A stretch of 64,000 nucleotides of DNA from positions 434,001 to 498,000 of the forward strand of contig NZ_JAEDOX010000001.1 in assembly GCF_017872555.1 (NCBI RefSeq), given 5' to 3'. The notes below the pieces were generated by a model, which saw only the letters and a program-made list of their open reading frames with translations, ran no database searches and was not told where the DNA came from. Positions 38,735-48,744 of this stretch are shown piece by piece. The position numbers and the translations under genes are program-made. Each line of letters opens with the position of its first letter. Position 1 is the first letter of the stretch. Origin of the DNA: Ruegeria sp. HKCCSA071 (GTDB taxonomy: Bacteria; Pseudomonadota; Alphaproteobacteria; Rhodobacterales; Rhodobacteraceae).

Positions 38735-40132
38735 ATGACGACGATCAAGCTGCACAACACACGGACGCGGACGAAGGAAGACTTCGTACCGATCGATCCT
38801 GAAAACGTGCGGATGTATGTCTGTGGCCCAACGGTCTATGACCGCGCCCATTTGGGTAATGCCCGTCCGGTGGTTGTGTTCGATGTGCTCTATCGCCTTT
38901 TGCGCTACGTCTATGGCGCAAAGCATGTGACTTATGTGCGCAACTTCACCGATGTGGACGACAAGATCAATGCGACGGCGCTGGCGCGCAAGCAGGCTGG
39001 TGCAGAAGGCACGCTGGAACAATTGGTGCAGGAGCGGTCGGACGAGACCATCGACTGGTACTTGCACGACATGGGGGCGTTGGGAGCGTTGGAACCCAAC
39101 CAGATGCCACGCGCGACCCAGTATATCGCCCAGATGATCGCGATGATCAAAGACCTGATCGCCAAGGGCCACGCCTATGCCGCCGAAGGCCATGTTCTGT
39201 TCGCGGTCGACAGCTGGAAAGAAAGCTATGGCAAGCTGTCTGGCCGGTCGGTCGATGACATGATCGCAGGTGCGCGGGTCGAGGTGGCACCATACAAGAA
39301 AAACCCGATGGATTTCGTGTTGTGGAAGCCTTCGACCGATGAACTGCCGGGCTGGGACAGCCCATGGGGCCGGGGACGTCCGGGCTGGCACATCGAATGC
39401 TCAGCCATGAGCTATGAACTGCTGGGTGAGAGCTTTGATATCCATGGTGGTGGCAACGACCTGATGTTCCCGCATCATGAGAACGAGATCGCCCAAAGCA
39501 AATGCGCGCACCCGCATGGCGAATTCGCGCGGGTCTGGCTGCATAACGAGATGTTGCAGGTTGAAGGAAAAAAAATGTCCAAATCGCTGGGCAATTTCTT
39601 TACCGTGCACGATCTGTTGGAGCAGAGCGTGCCGGGTGAAGTGATCCGCTTCGTCTTTCTTCAGACGCATTATCGCAAGCCGATGGACTGGACCGAGAAA
39701 AAGGCCCATGAGGCCGAGGCGACGCTGCGCAAATGGCGGGCGCTGACAGCGGGCATCGAGCCTGCCGCCAGCGCGGCACCTGAAGTCATCGCAGCACTAA
39801 GTGACGATCTGAATACGGCAGGTGCCATGAGCGAGCTTTACCGTCTGGCTTCAGATGGTGACGCCGCAGGCCTGTTGGCAAGTGCGCAACTGCTGGGTTT
39901 GCTTTTGCCTGAGATGGGCGACTGGGCCGACACCGCATCTGTCGACCTGACCGCCCATGCGGACCGTTTGGCGAAAGCACGAGCCACCGCGATGCAAAGC
40001 AAGGACTTCTCGGAAGTTGATCGCTTGAAGGCAGCATATGTAGCGGCGGGGCTTGAGGTTCGAATGAGCAAGGAAGGTGTCGAACTGGTGCCGGGCGCCG
40101 GTTTTGATGCTGCCAAGCTGGAGGAGGTCTGA
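38735..40132 (+). CDS. cysS: Cysteine--tRNA ligase
   Basis: Class I synthetase for tRNA-Cys. The 465-residue protein has the zinc/active site start [19 protein letters not shown], with HLGN as the HIGH motif, [13 protein letters not shown] and [13 protein letters not shown] for zinc ligands, and [12 protein letters not shown] 38735 follows TAGGAG. Its stop overlaps the start of cimA by one base (TGATG), so the two are coupled. Confidence 0.96.
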   Translation: MTTIKLHNTRTRTKEDFVPIDPENVRMYVCGPTVYDRAHLGNARPVVVFDVLYRLLRYVYGAKHVTYVRNFTDVDDKINATALARKQAGAEGTLEQLVQERSDETIDWYLHDMGALGALEPNQMPRATQYIAQMIAMIKDLIAKGHAYAAEGHVLFAVDSWKESYGKLSGRSVDDMIAGARVEVAPYKKNPMDFVLWKPSTDELPGWDSPWGRGRPGWHIECSAMSYELLGESFDIHGGGNDLMFPHHENEIAQSKCAHPHGEFARVWLHNEMLQVEGKKMSKSLGNFFTVHDLLEQSVPGEVIRFVFLQTHYRKPMDWTEKKAHEAEATLRKWRALTAGIEPAASAAPEVIAALSDDLNTAGAMSELYRLASDGDAAGLLASAQLLGLLLPEMGDWADTASVDLTAHADRLAKARATAMQSKDFSEVDRLKAAYVAAGLEVRMSKEGVELVPGAGFDAAKLEEV

Positions 40133-41766
40133 TGACCAAGGAACGCCTCTACCTTTACGACACAACCCTGCGCGATGGGCAGCAAACACAGGGTGTGCAG
40201 TTTTCGACCGCTGAAAAAGTGCAGATCGCGCAGGCGCTGGACGCATTGGGCGTGGATTACATCGAAGGCGGTTGGCCCGGCGCCAACCCGACCGATAGCG
40301 CGTTTTTCGAGGTGGCCCCAAAGACCTCGGCCCGGTTGACGGCGTTCGGCATGACCAAACGCGCTGGACGATCAGCCGAGAATGACGATGTGCTGGCTGC
40401 GGTGATGAATGCGGGAACGCAGGCTGTTTGTCTGGTCGGCAAGTCGCATGATTATCACGTCACCCACGCGCTTGGCATTTCACTGGAAGAAAACACGGAA
40501 AACGTGCGTGCCTCGGTCGCGCATATCGTCGCGCAGGGGCGTGAAGCGCTTTTTGATGCGGAACATTTCTTTGATGGCTACAAGGACGATCCGGAATATG
40601 CCGTGGATGTTTGTCGCGCAGCGCTTGAGGCGGGCGCGCGGTGGGTTGTCCTGTGCGACACAAATGGTGGCGCTTTGCCGTCCGAGGTCGGGCGGATTGT
40701 ATCCGAGGTGATCGCAGCCGGGCTGCCCGGTGATCGGCTGGGCATTCACACCCATAACGATACCGAAAATGCCGTTGCCTGTTCTCTGGCTGCTGTTGAG
40801 GCCGGTGCACGGCAAATTCAGGGCACATTGAATGGTTTGGGCGAACGTTGCGGCAATGCGAACCTGACCGCTTTGATCCCGACGCTGTTGTTGAAGGAAC
40901 CCTATGCGTCGCAGTTTGATATTGGTGTCAGCCGTGAGGCTCTGGCTGGTTTGACCCGGATCAGCCGGATGCTGGATGATGTCCTGAATCGGGTGCCCAG
41001 CAAGCAGGCGGCTTACGTCGGGGCGTCGGCTTTTGCACATAAGGCCGGACTGCACGCCAGCGCGATCCTCAAGGACCCATCGACATATGAGCATGTGGAC
41101 CCCGCAAGCGTCGGGAACGCCCGCATCATTCCGATGTCGAACCAAGCTGGTCAGTCAAACCTGCGCAAGCGTTTGACCGAGGCTGGTTTGCGTGTTGAGG
41201 CAGGTGACCCCGCACTTGGCCGCATCCTTGACCAGATAAAGGCCCGCGAGGCGGATGGATATTCCTATGACACCGCTCAGGCCAGTTTTGAACTGCTGGC
41301 GCGGGAAGAACTGGGTCAGTTACCTGAGTTCTTCGAGGTCAAGCGTTACAAAGTCACCGTTGAAAGGCGTAAGAACAAATACAACAAGATGGTCAGCCTA
41401 TCCGAGGCCGTTGTTGTCGTAAAAGTGGATGGTGAAAAGAAGCTGTCTGTGAGTGAATCCATGGACGAGTCAGGCAGCGACAGAGGGCCAGTGAACGCCC
41501 TTGCGAAGGCGCTGGCTAAGGATCTGGGCCAGTATTCGCAGGTGCTGTCAGATATGCGTCTGGTCGACTTCAAGGTGCGTATTACGCAAGGCGGCACCGA
41601 AGCGGTCACACGTGTCATCATCGACAGCGAAGACGGTAAGGGGCGGCGCTGGTCGACCGTGGGCGTCAGCGCGAACATAGTCGATGCGTCTTTCGAGGCG
41701 CTTCTGGATGCGATTCAGTGGAAACTGGTGCGCGACTGTGATCCGAAAAAGGCAGCAGCCGAGTGA
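40132..41766 (+). CDS. cimA: (R)-citramalate synthase
   Basis: CimA condenses pyruvate and acetyl-CoA to citramalate, a threonine-independent route to 2-oxobutanoate for isoleucine. The 544-residue protein has the DRE-TIM barrel with LYDTTLRDGQQTQGVQFS and the HxH metal motif in LGIHTHNDTENAV, then a C-terminal LeuA-type regulatory domain (about residues 390-530, RVIIDSEDGKGRRWSTVGVS). Length and sequence fit the CimA group (TIGR00977) better than LeuA. Coupled to cysS and to the following gene (GTGA overlap). Confidence 0.92.
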   Translation: MTKERLYLYDTTLRDGQQTQGVQFSTAEKVQIAQALDALGVDYIEGGWPGANPTDSAFFEVAPKTSARLTAFGMTKRAGRSAENDDVLAAVMNAGTQAVCLVGKSHDYHVTHALGISLEENTENVRASVAHIVAQGREALFDAEHFFDGYKDDPEYAVDVCRAALEAGARWVVLCDTNGGALPSEVGRIVSEVIAAGLPGDRLGIHTHNDTENAVACSLAAVEAGARQIQGTLNGLGERCGNANLTALIPTLLLKEPYASQFDIGVSREALAGLTRISRMLDDVLNRVPSKQAAYVGASAFAHKAGLHASAILKDPSTYEHVDPASVGNARIIPMSNQAGQSNLRKRLTEAGLRVEAGDPALGRILDQIKAREADGYSYDTAQASFELLAREELGQLPEFFEVKRYKVTVERRKNKYNKMVSLSEAVVVVKVDGEKKLSVSESMDESGSDRGPVNALAKALAKDLGQYSQVLSDMRLVDFKVRITQGGTEAVTRVIIDSEDGKGRRWSTVGVSANIVDASFEALLDAIQWKLVRDCDPKKAAAE

Positions 41767-42545
41767 GCGTGGTCTTTGACCAAGACGTCAAAGCCTGCGC
41801 GGCACTTGTGCAGCGGGCTGATCCAGATCGTTTCCGCGCAGCGATGGCTGCACCGGTTGCAGATCGTGCAGTTCTGTTCCCGATTTACGCGCTCAACGTC
41901 GAAGTTGCCCGCGCGCCCTGGGTGACGCAAGAGCCGATGATCGCCGAGATGCGGCTGCAATGGTGGCGAGACGCGCTACAGGAAATTGCAGAAGGGGCAA
42001 CCGTACGGCGGCACGAGGTGGTGACACCCTTGTCACGGGTTCTTTCGCCCCATCTGGCTGGTGTTTTGGATGAATATGTGGCTGTAAGGCGTTGGGATAT
42101 ATACCGTGATCCGTTCGAGGATCAGGATCACTTTGACGCCTACATCGATCACAGTACGGGCTCATTGGTTGTTGCATCAGCTCAGGCGCTGGGGGCGGCC
42201 GATGAAACTGTGTTGCGTGACTTTGGATATGCGGTTGGGGTGTCGAACTGGTTGAGGGCTATTCCTGAATTGGAACAACGCGGGCGGATACCGCTTTTGG
42301 ACGGTACCATTGAAGGGGTGCGTGCCTTGGCCGGAACCGCTTTGAATCGCCTGCAAAAAGCTAGATCGCATCGGGCTGAGATTTCGGCCGAGGCACGGCC
42401 AGCATTATATTCCGGTTGGTTGGCCGAACGGGTTTTAAAGCAAGCCATAGCCCGACCCGAACGTGTCGCCTCCGGTGATCTTGTACCGCGAGAAATACAG
42501 CAGCGGCTGTCCTTGATGTGGACTGCGGGCAGCGGGCGCTGGTGA
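41763..42545 (+). CDS. Squalene/phytoene synthase-like protein, NDUFAF6-type
   Basis: A 260-residue all-helical protein of the squalene/phytoene synthase fold. The first Asp-rich catalytic motif is missing: the equivalent helix reads FPIYALNVEVARAPW, so prenyl transfer is unlikely. This fits the NDUFAF6 relatives found in alphaproteobacteria and mitochondria, where the human protein is a complex I assembly factor. Motifs MRLQWWRDALQEI and DAYIDHSTGSL support the family. It starts with a GTG that overlaps the cimA stop, giving a cysS-cimA-NDUFAF6-like operon. Confidence 0.85.
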   Translation: MSVVFDQDVKACAALVQRADPDRFRAAMAAPVADRAVLFPIYALNVEVARAPWVTQEPMIAEMRLQWWRDALQEIAEGATVRRHEVVTPLSRVLSPHLAGVLDEYVAVRRWDIYRDPFEDQDHFDAYIDHSTGSLVVASAQALGAADETVLRDFGYAVGVSNWLRAIPELEQRGRIPLLDGTIEGVRALAGTALNRLQKARSHRAEISAEARPALYSGWLAERVLKQAIARPERVASGDLVPREIQQRLSLMWTAGSGRW

Positions 42546-43772
42546 TCAGGCCCGTTCCGGGTCGGCAGGTCGCAGAACCAGCCACAACAGGGCCCCGCCT
42601 GCCAATGTCAGCAACGGAATCATGGCAAGGTTGACTGCTGTCCACCCTTCAACCGGGGACCCACCCGAGCAGTTCATCAATCCACCCGAAGCCAGCGAGG
42701 CCATAGTCACTCCGCCAAACACCAGCAGGTCGTTAAGACCCTGCATCCGACCGCGTTCCTGCGGTTCATGCGATGCGGCCAGCATCGTGGTCGCGCCGAT
42801 AAAGCCAAAGTTCCACCCAACACCAAGAAGAATGAGAGCAACGAAAAAGTTCCCTAAATCAACGCCCTGCAAGGCGACCAGTCCAGCGGCTGCAAGAATC
42901 GCCAGACCCAGCGCCACGATCCTTTCGATGCCAAACCGGGCGATCAGGTGACCCGTAAAGAAACTGGGCACATACATGGCCAGCACGTGGCTGGTGACGA
43001 TGTCAGCCGCGTCATTGGCCGAGTAACCACAACCCACCACGGCCAACGGAGTTGAGGTCATCACAAGATTCATCAGCGCGTAAGATACCATGGCACATAT
43101 GATGGCCACGGCGATGCGGGGTGTTTTCAGCAACTCCAGTCGCGACCGCCCCTTGGGCTCGGTGTCGGTGGGTTTTGCAGGCGTTGGGATGTCAAGAAAG
43201 AAGAACAGGGCGGACCCCAGAACATTGATCCCAATGACGGCCAGATAGGTGCCCAGAAACGGGATGACATAGGCTTCTGATGTGAGCTTGACGATCTGCG
43301 GGCCAATGATGGCGGCCGCCAGCCCTCCAGCCATGACATAGGAAATCGCTTTGGGGCGGTAATCGTCTGATGCGGTGTCTGCCGCTGCAAAGCGATAGAA
43401 CCCGTGCGCGCTCATGTAGATGCCGGTCAGCAGGCTGCCGACAAGAAAAATGGGAAACGAGCCCAGGAACAGCCCATAAGCGCTGATCAACCCGCCCAGA
43501 GCACCGGCGGTTGCCCCGACAAGGAACCCAACCCGACGCCCCCATTTTTGCATGATGGCTGAGATTGGCGTGGCTGCCAGCATCGATCCCAGAACAATCA
43601 GCGAAATGGGCAATGTTGCCAGGCAGGGATTGGTCGCCAGCGACTGGCCTGCCAGCCCACCGACGATGAACATCACGGGCATCTGCGCGCCCAGAATGGC
43701 CTGCGCCGCCACCAAGACGGCGACGTTGCGTTTGGCCTGGCGGTCATCGGGAAGGGTCGAGATCATGGTCAT
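42546..43772 (-). CDS. MFS transporter
   Basis: A 408-residue major facilitator protein with about twelve membrane segments. Between segments two and three is a motif-A-like stretch, MQKWGRRVGFLVG, and a central loop with TPAKPTDTEPKGRSR splits the two halves. Substrate cannot be predicted. The frame extends to 43949, but ATG 43772 (or 43766) gives a normal short cytoplasmic N-terminus. Divergent from the alkA-like gene with about 100 bases between them. Confidence 0.88.
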   Translation of the reverse strand: MTMISTLPDDRQAKRNVAVLVAAQAILGAQMPVMFIVGGLAGQSLATNPCLATLPISLIVLGSMLAATPISAIMQKWGRRVGFLVGATAGALGGLISAYGLFLGSFPIFLVGSLLTGIYMSAHGFYRFAAADTASDDYRPKAISYVMAGGLAAAIIGPQIVKLTSEAYVIPFLGTYLAVIGINVLGSALFFFLDIPTPAKPTDTEPKGRSRLELLKTPRIAVAIICAMVSYALMNLVMTSTPLAVVGCGYSANDAADIVTSHVLAMYVPSFFTGHLIARFGIERIVALGLAILAAAGLVALQGVDLGNFFVALILLGVGWNFGFIGATTMLAASHEPQERGRMQGLNDLLVFGGVTMASLASGGLMNCSGGSPVEGWTAVNLAMIPLLTLAGGALLWLVLRPADPERA

Positions 43773-43869
43773 GGCCGAATGGTTATCGGCTAAGTGTTTG
43801 AGGCACAACCCGGTTGCATCTGCGGCACATGCGCCTAACGTGCCAGTGACAACCGAGCAGGGAGACCAG

Positions 43870-44502
43870 ATGCCTGTTGGCCGCATCATCGAAACGCCGG
43901 ATTGTGTGGCGGAAGGGGCTGAATGGCTGGCCCAGAGCTGTCCGCGCATGGCCTATGCAATGGAACAGACTGGCCCATTGCCGTTACGTCGCCGTCCCGA
44001 CGGGTTCGCGCAACTGCTGAGTGCCATTGTCAGCCAACAGGTCAGTGTGGCTTCGGCCAATGCAATATGGAAACGCCTGCAAGAGGCCAAACTGACGGGT
44101 CCGCGTAAGATCATGTGGGCAACGGATGACGATCTTCGGGCTGTAGGGTTAAGCCGTCAGAAGATCCGATATGCAAGGGCTTTGGTGGAAGCGCGTATAG
44201 ATTACAAAGCGTTACGTGATGCCTCTGATGCGGAAGTTTTGACCACGCTGACGCAAGTGTCAGGCATTGGCGTCTGGACCGCGGAGATATACGCCATGTT
44301 CTCACTTGGTCGCGCTGATGTGATCGCCCCCGGTGATCTGGCGCTGCAAGAGGCCGCGCGCATCCTTTATGACCTGCCCAACCGTCCAACGGACAAAGAA
44401 CTGCGCAAGATGGCCGAGGCCTGGTCGCCCTGGCGCTCGGTTGCGGCGCGGGTGCTGTGGGCCTATTACCGGGTTGCAAAGCAAAGAGAAGGGATCAGAT
44501 GA
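43870..44502 (+). CDS. DNA-3-methyladenine glycosylase II-like (HhH-GPD)
   Basis: A base-excision repair glycosylase that removes alkylated purines. The 210-residue protein has the helix-hairpin-helix with LTQVSGIGVWTAEIY and the catalytic Asp in IAPGDLALQ, matching AlkA/MAG. AGGGAG precedes ATG 43870, and the longer upstream frame overlaps the MFS promoter region. It shares ATGA with the esterase gene downstream. Confidence 0.92.
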   Translation: MPVGRIIETPDCVAEGAEWLAQSCPRMAYAMEQTGPLPLRRRPDGFAQLLSAIVSQQVSVASANAIWKRLQEAKLTGPRKIMWATDDDLRAVGLSRQKIRYARALVEARIDYKALRDASDAEVLTTLTQVSGIGVWTAEIYAMFSLGRADVIAPGDLALQEAARILYDLPNRPTDKELRKMAEAWSPWRSVAARVLWAYYRVAKQREGIR

Positions 44503-45164
44503 CACGGGTTTTGAATGCGCTCCGGAAAGAGCCTGTTTCGGGCGACACGCGCTCGGTTGTGGTGTTCGTACATGGCTATGGCGCAAACGGTGCCGATCTG
44601 CTGGGTTTGGCCGACCCGTTGGGTGAACACCTGCCCGACACGTTGTTCGTGGCCCCGGACGCGCCCGAGCAGATCCCGGGAATGCCCAATGGTTTTCAGT
44701 GGTTTCCCATTCCCTGGATTGACGGTTCGTCTGAGGAAGAGGCGCGCAGGGGCATGGAAATGGCGGTCGAGGATTTCAATGCCTTTCTGGATGCTCTGAT
44801 GGTGGATGAAGACCTGTTGCCCGAACAGGTTGTCCTTTTTGGTTTCAGCCAGGGTACGATGATGAGCCTGTATGTCGCGCCCCGCCGCGAAGACCCCGTG
44901 GCAGGAATTGTCGCTTTCTCTGGACGTTTGCTAGAGGCGGACCTTCTGGCAGACGAAACCATCAGCCGGATGCCGGTATTGCTGGTGCATGGCGATGCCG
45001 ACGACGTCGTCCCGCCACAATCCTTGCCCGAAGCGGCAGAGGCCCTGCAATCCGCCGGTTTCAAAGAGGTCTATGCTCATGTCATGAAAGGCACCGGGCA
45101 CGGCATCGCCCCGGACGGGCTGAGTGTGGCCCTGGCCTTCATGCGCGACAAGCTGAGCCTTTAG
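44499..45164 (+). CDS. Phospholipase/carboxylesterase family hydrolase
   Basis: A 221-residue alpha/beta hydrolase. The nucleophile Ser lies in LFGFSQGTMMSLY (G-x-S-x-G), the Asp in LVHGDADDVVPP and the His in MKGTGHGIAPD, completing the triad. FVHGYGANGADLL supplies the oxyanion region. It fits the carboxylesterase/lysophospholipase group. Start overlaps the glycosylase stop by four bases, so both are one operon. Confidence 0.92.
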   Translation: MTRVLNALRKEPVSGDTRSVVVFVHGYGANGADLLGLADPLGEHLPDTLFVAPDAPEQIPGMPNGFQWFPIPWIDGSSEEEARRGMEMAVEDFNAFLDALMVDEDLLPEQVVLFGFSQGTMMSLYVAPRREDPVAGIVAFSGRLLEADLLADETISRMPVLLVHGDADDVVPPQSLPEAAEALQSAGFKEVYAHVMKGTGHGIAPDGLSVALAFMRDKLSL

Positions 45165-45207
45165 CCGGTAAGATCAAATCAGCGGAACACCGGTGTTTCG
45201 CATCGGA

Positions 45208-45633
45208 TCAAGACCAAAGATGCGCTTCCGCAAACTCGACTGAGTTTCCGGCCGGGTCGCGCACGTACAAGGAACGCGCGCCTCCGGGCCAGTCAAACTC
45301 TGCGTCTACGGGGACATTCCAGTCCAGAAGGTGCTTGCGCATCACTGCGATTTCATCACGGGTCAGTACAAGACACACATGCCCGGCACCGCGGGCGCCG
45401 TGGGGCGGAACGGGCATGTCCGGGTTGAGGGGCGGCTGTTCCGTCTGTTCTGGGTTAAAGATCAGCAGGACCGATCCGCCAATTCGGTAAAACACGTGGC
45501 GGTTGGCGACGCGCTGAATGCGGTCCAGGCCCAGTACTTCGCCGTAAAACTGTTCCGCTGCGTCCAGATCATCGACATAAAGCGACGCTTCCAGAATCGC
45601 CGAAGGGGCCGGTATTCCGGGAGTTAGTTTCAT
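45208..45633 (-). CDS. VOC family (glyoxalase-like) protein
   Basis: A 141-residue vicinal-oxygen-chelate protein with two beta-alpha-beta-beta-beta repeats: ASLYVDDLDAAEQFYGEVLGL, then GAGHVCLVLTRDEI, ending in the YVRDPAGNSVEFAEAHLW motif that carries the metal-binding Glu. Possible roles include dioxygenase or glyoxalase; substrate not predictable. Converges on the esterase gene. Confidence 0.88.
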   Translation of the reverse strand: MKLTPGIPAPSAILEASLYVDDLDAAEQFYGEVLGLDRIQRVANRHVFYRIGGSVLLIFNPEQTEQPPLNPDMPVPPHGARGAGHVCLVLTRDEIAVMRKHLLDWNVPVDAEFDWPGGARSLYVRDPAGNSVEFAEAHLWS

Positions 45634-45665
45634 GACCTAAGTTTAGCAGATCAGGGCAGGGTATG

Positions 45666-46271
45666 TCACCGGCGTGGTCGACGGTCGCGTTTTCGTTGCG
45701 GTGTGGTGTTCAGGGATGGCATGGGCAGGCTGTCCCACTGGCCCGGTTCCAGATCGTCCAACGTCCAGTCACCAATGCGACAGCGGATCAGGCGCAGGGT
45801 CGGCAAGCCCACGGCGGCCGTCATTCGACGCACTTGACGGTTTTTGCCTTCGCGTATGGACAGTTCTATCCAACTGTCTGGTACCGTCTCGCGCTCGCGG
45901 ATTGGCGGGGTACGGGGCCACAGGTTGCCTGGCTCGTCGATCTGGCGCACCTTAGCCGGACGGGTCAGGCCGTCTTTTAACTCGACGCCGTTTCGCAGAG
46001 CTTTCAGGGCAGTTTCGTCCGGAATGCCCTCGATCTGAACCCAATAGGTTTTTGCCATCTTGTGCTTGGGGTCCGAGATCTGCGCCTGCAACTTGCCGTG
46101 GTCAGTCAGAAGCATCAAACCTTCGCTGTCACGGTCCAGTCGACCGGCGGGATAAACCCCGGGCAGATCGATGAAATCGGACAGTGTACTGCGCGGAGTA
46201 TCCGCATTGTCGCGGTCGGTGAACTGCGGCAGTACATCGTAAGGTTTGTTGAAGCGAATGAACCAGGACAT
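45666..46271 (-). CDS. RNA pseudouridine synthase, RsuA/RluE-type
   Basis: A 201-residue pseudouridine synthase. The catalytic Asp is in [18 protein letters not shown], followed by KTYWVQIEG and [22 protein letters not shown]. With no S4 domain and a start directly at [12 protein letters not shown], it best resembles RluE, which modifies 23S rRNA position 2457 in E. coli. The start at 46271 is chosen by homology; earlier in-frame ATGs exist. Confidence 0.88.
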   Translation of the reverse strand: MSWFIRFNKPYDVLPQFTDRDNADTPRSTLSDFIDLPGVYPAGRLDRDSEGLMLLTDHGKLQAQISDPKHKMAKTYWVQIEGIPDETALKALRNGVELKDGLTRPAKVRQIDEPGNLWPRTPPIRERETVPDSWIELSIREGKNRQVRRMTAAVGLPTLRLIRCRIGDWTLDDLEPGQWDSLPMPSLNTTPQRKRDRRPRR

Positions 46272-46483
46272 GACGTGCGCATACCCCGAAGAGTGCACCC
46301 CGCGCAAGCTGTGGATAACTGTCATGTGCCTGTTACGGATTCGCATTACCCAGTTTGCGACATATTGTGGAAAATCAGGGCTTGTCAGAGTATTAACACG
46401 ATATATAGTCAAACTAAGGCCGGGGCGGGTGTTCCCCGCTCTGATGTCAAAAAGGGCAGAGCAGAGCGAGGAGCGATTCTGAT

Positions 46484-47071
46484 ATGGACGGAGACTTCAG
46501 GACCGAATTTGTCAGGGAGCCAGGTGCATTGAAGCATCATCCGGCATTGGTTTTGAACGCCGATTATCGCCCCCTGTCTTATTACCCGTTGTCCCTGTGG
46601 CCCTGGCAAGAGGCGATCAAGGCGGCCTGGCTGGATCGGGTCGACATCGTGGCCGAATACGATGAAGTGGTTCGCAGCCCGAGTACGCAGATCCGAATAC
46701 CTTCGGTCGTTGTTTTGAAAGACTATGTAAAACCCAGAAAGCGCGTGGCCTTCACGCGCTTTAATTTATTTCTGAGAGACGAGTTCCGGTGCCAGTATTG
46801 TGGCAGTCGCGGTGATCTGACCTTTGATCATGTGGTGCCACGGGCCGCTGGTGGGGTGACCAGCTGGCAGAACGTTGTGGCGGCGTGCAGCCCGTGCAAT
46901 CTGCGCAAAGGGTCGAAATCGCTCCGTCAGGCAGGAATGAGCCTGCGTAAGCCACCCCGCCAGCCTGACGCCGAAGCACTGCGCAATGTTGGTCGGAAAT
47001 TTCCCCCCAATCACTTGCACGAAAGCTGGATCGATTTTCTGTATTGGGATGCGGAACTGGACGAATTCTAG
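46484..47071 (+). CDS. HNH endonuclease family protein
   Basis: A 195-residue protein with a C-terminal HNH nuclease domain: zinc cysteines [22 protein letters not shown] with the catalytic DH, then [17 protein letters not shown]. The N-terminal half, with [20 protein letters not shown], is conserved in housekeeping HNH proteins of many bacteria, so it is probably not a phage or homing enzyme. Role unknown. AGGAG lies upstream. Its TAG stop shares CTAG with the dsbB stop on the other strand. Confidence 0.9.
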   Translation: MDGDFRTEFVREPGALKHHPALVLNADYRPLSYYPLSLWPWQEAIKAAWLDRVDIVAEYDEVVRSPSTQIRIPSVVVLKDYVKPRKRVAFTRFNLFLRDEFRCQYCGSRGDLTFDHVVPRAAGGVTSWQNVVAACSPCNLRKGSKSLRQAGMSLRKPPRQPDAEALRNVGRKFPPNHLHESWIDFLYWDAELDEF

Positions 47072-47538
47072 GCTCTGCCTGACCGCCATGCCGCGAGCCA
47101 GATCAGCACCAGAACAGCCGAGGCAATGGCATTCCATCCAGCCATCGAGATGTTGAACAGTTCCCAAGGGATATCGTCGCAGCGAACCAAAGGCGCGGAC
47201 ATAATCTGATCGAACAGGTCGTCATTCGACATCCCACTAATGCTACCGGATGTGCAACTGGTCGGACCTTCCCACCATCCTTGCTCAACACCGGCGTGAT
47301 AGAACCCGATGCCCGAAGTGGTGGCAGCGGCCATTGCGCCACAGAGGGGCAGGAAACTTAGCCTTGGTAAGGCCAGCGCCAAAACGCCAATCGCGATTGC
47401 GACCCCATGCGGGTAGCGCTGCCAGATACACATTTTACACGGGGCAAGGCCGCCCAGATGCTGAAAGCCAAAAGCTGCCAGCAGAAGGGCCAGCGACCCA
47501 AGACTTGCCAGTGCGATAAGTTGTGAACGTCTCGTCAT
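47068..47538 (-). CDS. dsbB: Disulfide bond formation protein B
   Basis: DsbB re-oxidises DsbA using quinone in the inner membrane. The 156-residue protein has four membrane segments, the first Cys pair in APCKMCIWQRYPH and the second pair in PTSCTSGS and LVRCDDIPW. Length fits. It overlaps the DedA-like gene start by four bases and shares its stop tetranucleotide CTAG with the HNH gene. Confidence 0.92.
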   Translation of the reverse strand: MTRRSQLIALASLGSLALLLAAFGFQHLGGLAPCKMCIWQRYPHGVAIAIGVLALALPRLSFLPLCGAMAAATTSGIGFYHAGVEQGWWEGPTSCTSGSISGMSNDDLFDQIMSAPLVRCDDIPWELFNISMAGWNAIASAVLVLIWLAAWRSGRA

Positions 47539-48113
47539 AGGTATTTCACCACCAGGAAGCCGCCAAACAACAGGATGATGAACAAGGTGAACATCAGCCC
47601 CAGGCGTTTTTCGATAAATTCACGGATCGGCTCGCCAAAGCCCCAAAGCAGGGCCGCAACAAGGAAGAACCTGAGCGCGCGTGCCAGTATCGACGTTGCG
47701 ATGAATGTTCCAAGCGGCATTCCTGTCCAGCCTGACATGATGGTGATGACCTTGTAGGGGAAAGGCGTCACTCCGGCGGCCAGTACCGCCCAGAACCCGA
47801 AATCGTTGAAGCGGGTGTTGAATTCTTCCATCGCATGGGCCTTGCCCATGGATTCAAGAATGGGCTGCCCAAGGCTTTCATAGAAAAACGCACCAATCGC
47901 GTAGCCCAGCATCCCGCCCAGAACCGAAGCCACCAGGGCTACGGTTGCAATCAGCCAGGCGCGCGACGGGCGCGCCAGGATCATTGGAATCATCAGAACG
48001 TCGGGGGGGATTGGAAAGAACGAGCTTTCGACAAAAGCCACTACGGCCAGCGCCCAAAGCGCATGAGGGTGTTCCGCCAGACGAATTGTCCAGTCATAAA
48101 GCGATCGCAACAT
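47535..48113 (-). CDS. YqaA/DedA family membrane protein
   Basis: A 192-residue integral membrane protein of the SNARE-associated/DedA group with about five membrane segments and the motif GFWAVLAAGVTPFPYKV, the YqaA version of the family's F/Y-x-x-R region. Family members act in lipid flipping and envelope homeostasis. It is upstream of dsbB with a four-base overlap, so both are one operon. Confidence 0.88.
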   Translation of the reverse strand: MLRSLYDWTIRLAEHPHALWALAVVAFVESSFFPIPPDVLMIPMILARPSRAWLIATVALVASVLGGMLGYAIGAFFYESLGQPILESMGKAHAMEEFNTRFNDFGFWAVLAAGVTPFPYKVITIMSGWTGMPLGTFIATSILARALRFFLVAALLWGFGEPIREFIEKRLGLMFTLFIILLFGGFLVVKYL

Positions 48114-48258
48114 TTAGCACTCAAATCCCGTTCTCGACCCGGGAAAGCCAAACCACGCACCTGACGGCCCGTCAACCATCACGGCAGTAACAAATGGAAT
48201 AATGGATGATTTTTGCCTCTGGACCTTCCCTTTGATGGGCGCTAATCCAGTGTCCGTG

Positions 48259-48344
48259 GCCCAAGTGGCGGAATGGTAGACGCAGGGGATTCAAAATCCC
48301 CCGGTAGTGATACCGTGCCGGTTCGAGTCCGGCCTTGGGTACCA
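48259..48344 (+). tRNA. tRNA-Leu (CAA anticodon)
   Basis: An 86-nt class II tRNA with acceptor pairs GCCCAAG/CTTGGGT, anticodon loop TTCAAAA (anticodon CAA), a long variable arm CGGTAGTGATACCG and encoded CCA. Confidence 0.97.
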
Positions 48345-48348
48345 AAGT

Positions 48349-48387
48349 AAAAACAGGGGGTTAGGGGAACCTGCTTCCTGTTTTTTC
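48349..48387 (+). terminator. Intrinsic terminator of tRNA-Leu
   Basis: AAAACAGG (48350-48357) pairs with CCTGTTTT (48377-48384) around an inner GGTT/AACC stem, and runs into TTTTTTC. Confidence 0.8.
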
Positions 48388-48465
48388 TATTCGGGATTAT
48401 CGAGTGCTTGGGCACTTAACTCTCAATTCTTCGTTCTGGTCTGGTTCTTTTCCTGCCTCTGGTAT

Positions 48466-48488
48466 CACCCTCATCCCGGATGAGGGTG
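48466..48488. promoter_or_regulatory. Perfect 11-bp inverted repeat
   Basis: CACCCTCATCC (48466-48476) and GGATGAGGGTG (48478-48488) are exact inverted copies around one base. No T-run follows. It may be an operator of the downstream operon or a leftover hairpin of tRNA read-through. Confidence 0.55.
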
Positions 48489-48721
48489 CCGTATACGATC
48501 CGCTGTTGAACAAACCTGAACAAAAATGGACGCAAAGATAAAGTAGACCGATCAGGCGGGTTTTCCTGTGTGCCAGAGGGGAAAATTCAAAAATTACGCT
48601 CATATATGCGGATTGATGCGAGTCAGGCCGGCGCTGGCCTTGACATTGAAAGTATCTGGATGAACCCTCAAAGGGGTTGGGAGAAACTGGAAAATTCAAC
48701 AGGTTGCACCTGCTGTGAGGC

Positions 48722-48744
48722 GTGCCGATCATCGTTATCGGCAC
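48722..48744 (+). promoter_or_regulatory. Leader hairpin before the TAXI substrate-binding gene
   Basis: GTGCCGAT (48722-48729) pairs with ATCGGCAC (48737-48744) with a 7-base loop, 65 bases before the ATG. Operator or mRNA leader structure. Confidence 0.45.
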
